From assembly GCA_014773175.1 (NCBI GenBank), contig VXCM01001546.1, positions 186,001 to 250,000 on the forward strand: a stretch of DNA of 64,000 nucleotides. Direction: 5' to 3'. Positions 60,991 through 64,000 of the stretch are shown here, piece after piece; the first letter of the stretch is position 1, and each line of letters opens with the position of its first letter. Origin of the DNA: Lucifuga dentata (lineage: Eukaryota > Chordata > Actinopteri > Ophidiiformes > Bythitidae). A model generated the notes under the pieces. That model saw only the letters and a list, made by a program, of their open reading frames with translations, ran no database searches and had not been told where the DNA came from. The position numbers and the translations under genes are program-made.

Positions 60991-62090
60991 CTCATTTTTG
61001 TGCAGGCTTTCTAGACTGCTAAAGATTAATATCAATTTGGGTCAGATAGGCAGCAGGGTTCAGAGGCCACTGTAATAAAGCCCTGCAGCTCCTTAATAGC
61101 AAGCACGTTAACGTTTGTCTAAGGGTTTGGGTTGGTTCTTATACCCTGTAATAGCATTTGTATGTTCTCAGGAGTACTTATGTGTGTGTGGTGGGATGGG
61201 GTGGGGGTTGGATATGATCTGGAGAATATAGTTTGTATTTTGTTTTTCCCTCTAGGCTTGACTTTTTTTTTCTGCGTGAACATAAACTATTTCTATTTCT
61301 CAGCATTTGCGTCTGCTGAGTTATAGCGGTCTGTCCGTCTATCCATTTGTGCCCAGCCAGCCGAATTGATTGAAAGCAGGACAGCCCCCAGGGGGAGCCG
61401 TGTTTGGCTCAGCCAGCACTGATGAAGGGCCACTCGGGCCCTCAAGAGAGCAACTTGGCCTCTATTAGCGGCAGCGGAGGACGTGGAGTTTGCCAGTGTC
61501 ATGCTGAGTGTGTGTGAAGCGGAGAGAGGCTGAGAGACCGACATGATGTTTGTGCAGTCAAGCGTTTGTTCCTCATCTTGTTTCGCAGAAAGACATTCAT
61601 TAGGAGAGGCATCTGAAATATTTAAAGACAGCATGATATTTAGCAGTTTGCAGAATGTGTTTCATGTCTCATTTTCCTCCAGTCTTCACCTCTTCGTCTT
61701 TTTTTGTCCCCCGCAGGTTCCCATCATACCCGTTGTCTTCTCCTCTTATGGTAATTTCTACCGTCGAAAAGAAAAGCAGTTCAAATCAGGTAACTCAGTT
61801 TGTTTGCTTGTATCCACAGTAGTGTTTTTTGCATTATGTATGACAAATCCACGTTTGTATCCAAAAATGTTACCGTACACGGCTACTTGATGCTCCTTCA
61901 GTATTTTGACTTTAGTTTTTACTCCTCCACAGGGACCATCAGACTGAAGGTCCTTCCAAAGATTGAGACAAAGGGCATGACATCAGAGGATGTGTTGTTC
62001 CTCTCCGACAAATCCTTCAGCCTGATGCGCTCTGCCTTCCTGGACATCTCTGACTCCGTACCCCACAGCAACGGGCCTCTGAGCCACTGA
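53778..62090 (+). CDS. agpat2: 1-acyl-sn-glycerol-3-phosphate acyltransferase 2-like, complete, six exons
   Basis: ER-membrane enzyme that acylates lysophosphatidic acid to phosphatidic acid in glycerolipid synthesis. Exons: 53778-53953, 58282-58415, 59802-59977, 60087-60182, 61717-61789, 61933-62090; 813 nt, 270 residues (human AGPAT2 has 278). An N-terminal hydrophobic segment (residues 4-18) and a second (about 31-47) precede catalytic motif I NHQSSLD (H96, D101), motif [10 protein letters not shown] (134-141), motif III FPEGTR (168-173) and motif IV VPIIPVV (195-201). [17 protein letters not shown] and a short C-terminus place it nearer AGPAT2 than AGPAT1, and human AGPAT2 is on 9q34 like FNBP1. 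The start ATG has G at -3 and +4 and opens a signal-anchor-like segment. Every phase and AG/GT border agrees. Confidence 0.93.
53954..58281 (+). other. agpat2: agpat2 intron 1
   Basis: A 4.3-kb intron, no recognisable element or exon. It ends in a C-run acceptor. Confidence 0.8.
58282..58415 (+). CDS. agpat2: agpat2 exon 2 (motif I)
   Basis: Acceptor is a C run ending in AG; donor GTAGGT. Encodes [19 protein letters not shown] and [15 protein letters not shown] with the catalytic HX4D motif. Confidence 0.96.
58416..59801 (+). other. agpat2: agpat2 intron 2
   Basis: Contains a T-rich homopolymer with n join at 59126. Otherwise nothing notable. Confidence 0.8.
59802..59977 (+). CDS. agpat2: agpat2 exon 3 (motif II)
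   Basis: Acceptor TTTTACCAG, donor GTAAGC, 176 nt. Encodes [19 protein letters not shown] and the substrate-binding motif [10 protein letters not shown]. Ends on a codon boundary. Confidence 0.96.
60087..60182 (+). CDS. agpat2: agpat2 exon 4 (motif III, EGTR)
   Basis: A 96-nt phase-0 exon, acceptor CAACAG, donor GTTGGT (weaker than the others). Encodes [19 protein letters not shown] and [12 protein letters not shown]. Confidence 0.96.
60183..61716 (+). other. agpat2: agpat2 intron 4
   Basis: Contains a G/C-run n join at 60818 and a TG microsatellite. No exon seen. Confidence 0.8.
60945..60988. repeat. (TG)n microsatellite
   Basis: About twenty-two TG units in agpat2 intron 4. Confidence 0.95.
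61717..61789 (+). CDS. agpat2: agpat2 exon 5 (motif IV)
   Basis: Acceptor CCCGCAG, donor GTAACT, 73 nt. Encodes [15 protein letters not shown] and RRKEKQFKS. Confidence 0.95.
61933..62090 (+). CDS. agpat2: agpat2 exon 6, C-terminus and stop
   Basis: Acceptor CTCCACAG. Encodes [20 protein letters not shown] and ends SNGPLSH followed by TGA at 62088-62090. Confidence 0.95.
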
Positions 62091-63990
62091 ACTTTAAAAC
62101 ATTTTTTTTTTCCTCCAGCGTCCCTTTGTGAGACCCGTTCCCACCCTTAACCTTCCCAGCTCCCCCAGGTTGTCTCATCACCTGGCCAGGAAACAACATG
62201 ACGCAGGTCTCTGTCATGAAATCTCTCTCGTGTAGTTGACGTCTGGCCTGACCACGCAGCACAGTCGGTCCTGACCCTCACCGCGTCAACAGCAGTGCTG
62301 CTCTGCGTGCCGTGAGCGGAGTGACGGACGGCGAGCCGAAANTCACCGCGTCAACAGCAGTGCTGCTCTGCGTGCCGTGAGCGGAGTGACGGACGGCGAG
62401 CCGAAAAGCGTGGATGTGCTCTTTTCATCGTGCATGCCTTTTGGATGGCTCTGTCCACCTTCATCTTTGCTTATTCTCTGGCTTTGTAAGCCTGCCTTCT
62501 TCATTTCTTCTTCTTTAAGTTTTTGCCTTCTTACCTTTTTTTGTTTTTCCTCTGTGTCTTTAGTTAAGCAGATAAATCTTGGCATTTTCTCTATTTTGTG
62601 GTCATAAATGTCAGTGGATATTTATGTATTCGTCTCATGCTGCCTTAGTGTTGGTTATTTTTAGTCACGAACGCGCGCACACACATCCCCCATCTCCTTC
62701 TTCCTTTCAGTGTATTCTCCCTCTTTGCATTCCAGTCTCCTGCCTGTTTTCCTAAAGACAAAAGCAGCAGGTTCTTCTCGAGCAGCGGAGTGTGTGTGGA
62801 GGTGAGAGGTTGACACTGGTTGGCTGTAGACTTCCGTACTTCTTTCTCCATGGAATCAACTCTGGCTTTTCAGCTCAGCGACCAATGATTAAGAATTCAA
62901 GGTTACAAGATTATAAAACTGGTACCCATCTTTACTGACATAATGGATTTAAGCGGACTGATCAGTTTTCATTGTCGTGCATTGTTGGTGTATCACCGTG
63001 CGTTCTTTCTGTTTGTTTGACTTTCCCATAGACAAGGAAATAACCTGCATGGAACACCGAGCAAGCGTCTTCTCACTGTATTCCGTACATTTGCTCTCTC
63101 TTTATTTCTACATTTGGCGATCTTGTCGTTTTGGAACATGATCACGACGTCTTGTTTCGCTCCTCAGAAGGAACTCACGAGTGAACCTGTCTAAGATGTG
63201 TCAAATATGGGGATTTCATAAAATGCAACGTCCCACTGTTCAAAGTGCAAGCTACCTGCCGTGCCATGTCCAAGTGTTTGTTTTTTTTTAAGAATATACG
63301 CCCGTTATTATTTCAATATGACCTGCTTGATCATTTATTCACTAATGGATTCCTGTACTAATGACGTAAGGTGGCGTTTGCTGTCGTGAAGAGGGGAATG
63401 TCTGCTTGTGATGCAGATCTTGACCTATTTTTATCGGTTCCTGTAAAAGATTCGCTAGCCGCTAACAAATTTCATCCGGTTTTTCAGAGCAGTTTAATTA
63501 CTCAAATTGTATTTTCTGAAGGGATGTTCTTGCTTTTTATTAGTTTGATAATGATATTAAACATGTTTAGTCATTAATATTACAGGTGAATAACTGATTA
63601 TTTAGAGAGTTGGGGAAATTTTGGCCTTAAGTCTGAATCGGTTGTGCACTTTGGATAGTTGGTATGCCTCCAATATGATTTCTATTTTGAGATATGTATT
63701 AAGGGTGACTTGTGTCCTGATGGAATGACGTGGTAGCACAGCGGCCATCTTTACTTCACATTCAGGTTTGAAACTTTCCAAAATGCTCACTGCCTTTACA
63801 CCGAAGTTTGTCAAATCAAGTAGCTTCCTGCTTTTGCCCATCAGTCGCCATCTGAGAATGTATTTTAGCATTCAGGATGTTTGTGTACTACTAACTGTAT
63901 CTTGCTGTTTTATTTTTGTCTTGCATTATTGGAATTAATTCTAGGGAAACTACTTATTTGAGCATTAAATGTTGAATTTATTCCTAGACT
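62091..63990 (+). other. agpat2: agpat2 3' UTR (end uncertain)
   Basis: Sequence after the stop codon holds no further exon. No AATAAA was found, but ATTAAA variants at 63556-63561 and 63964-63969 are possible poly(A) signals; the second lies 31 bp from the window edge. The tract contains a false 64-bp duplication around the n at 62342. Confidence 0.5.
62278..62406. repeat. Artefactual 64-bp duplication around n (62342)
   Basis: 62278-62341 equals 62343-62406 in the agpat2 3' UTR. Confidence 0.9.
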
Positions 63991-64000
63991 AACATTATTG

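Overview
This is a window of vertebrate nuclear DNA, most likely from a ray-finned (teleost) fish. The evidence is spliced animal genes with GT-AG introns, long CA/GT and TA microsatellites, a LINE/SINE 3' tail common in fish genomes, Tc1-like and non-LTR relics, and two genes whose human orthologues both lie on 9q34. There is no bacterial, viral or organellar gene organisation. Most of the sequence is intron, intergenic DNA and repeats, and almost every long open frame is chance or repeat-derived.

Layout. Minus strand, 743-47833: the 5' part of fnbp1 (formin-binding protein 17, FBP17). Eleven coding exons can be read with consistent phase. They encode about 387 residues: the complete F-BAR domain (exons 1-8, residues 1-263), the following linker (exons 9-10) and a 15-nt microexon. 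The HR1 and SH3 exons must lie beyond the left edge. Plus strand, 53778-62090: a complete six-exon gene of 270 codons for a 1-acyl-glycerol-3-phosphate acyltransferase, best matched to agpat2, with HX4D and EGTR motifs and a 3' UTR running towards the right edge. The two genes are divergent, with about 5.9 kb between their start codons.

The 22.6-kb first intron of fnbp1 holds three short minus-strand segments (42847-42888, 35157-35309, 33425-33658). Each has good splice signals, and they chain in one phase into a coherent reading frame of about 120 residues that I do not recognise. This is the best candidate for an undescribed gene or alternative 5' exons.

Repeats. At least seven copies of one inverted-repeat family, flanked by TTAA, lie across the window. 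One of them is interrupted by a 5'-truncated non-LTR retrotransposon with a 15-bp target-site duplication. Other elements are a 232-bp palindromic MITE next to a decayed Tc1-like transposase, and an unclassified element of about 0.8 kb.

Assembly quality matters here. Isolated single n characters are contig joins. In six places the 62-66 bp on each side of the n are identical, so these tandem duplications are artefacts. One n (5868) falsely shifts the frame of fnbp1 exon 10. A run of 69 n lies inside a TA microsatellite.

The two main genes share a membrane theme (curvature sensing and phosphatidic acid synthesis), but nothing in the sequence shows that they work together.
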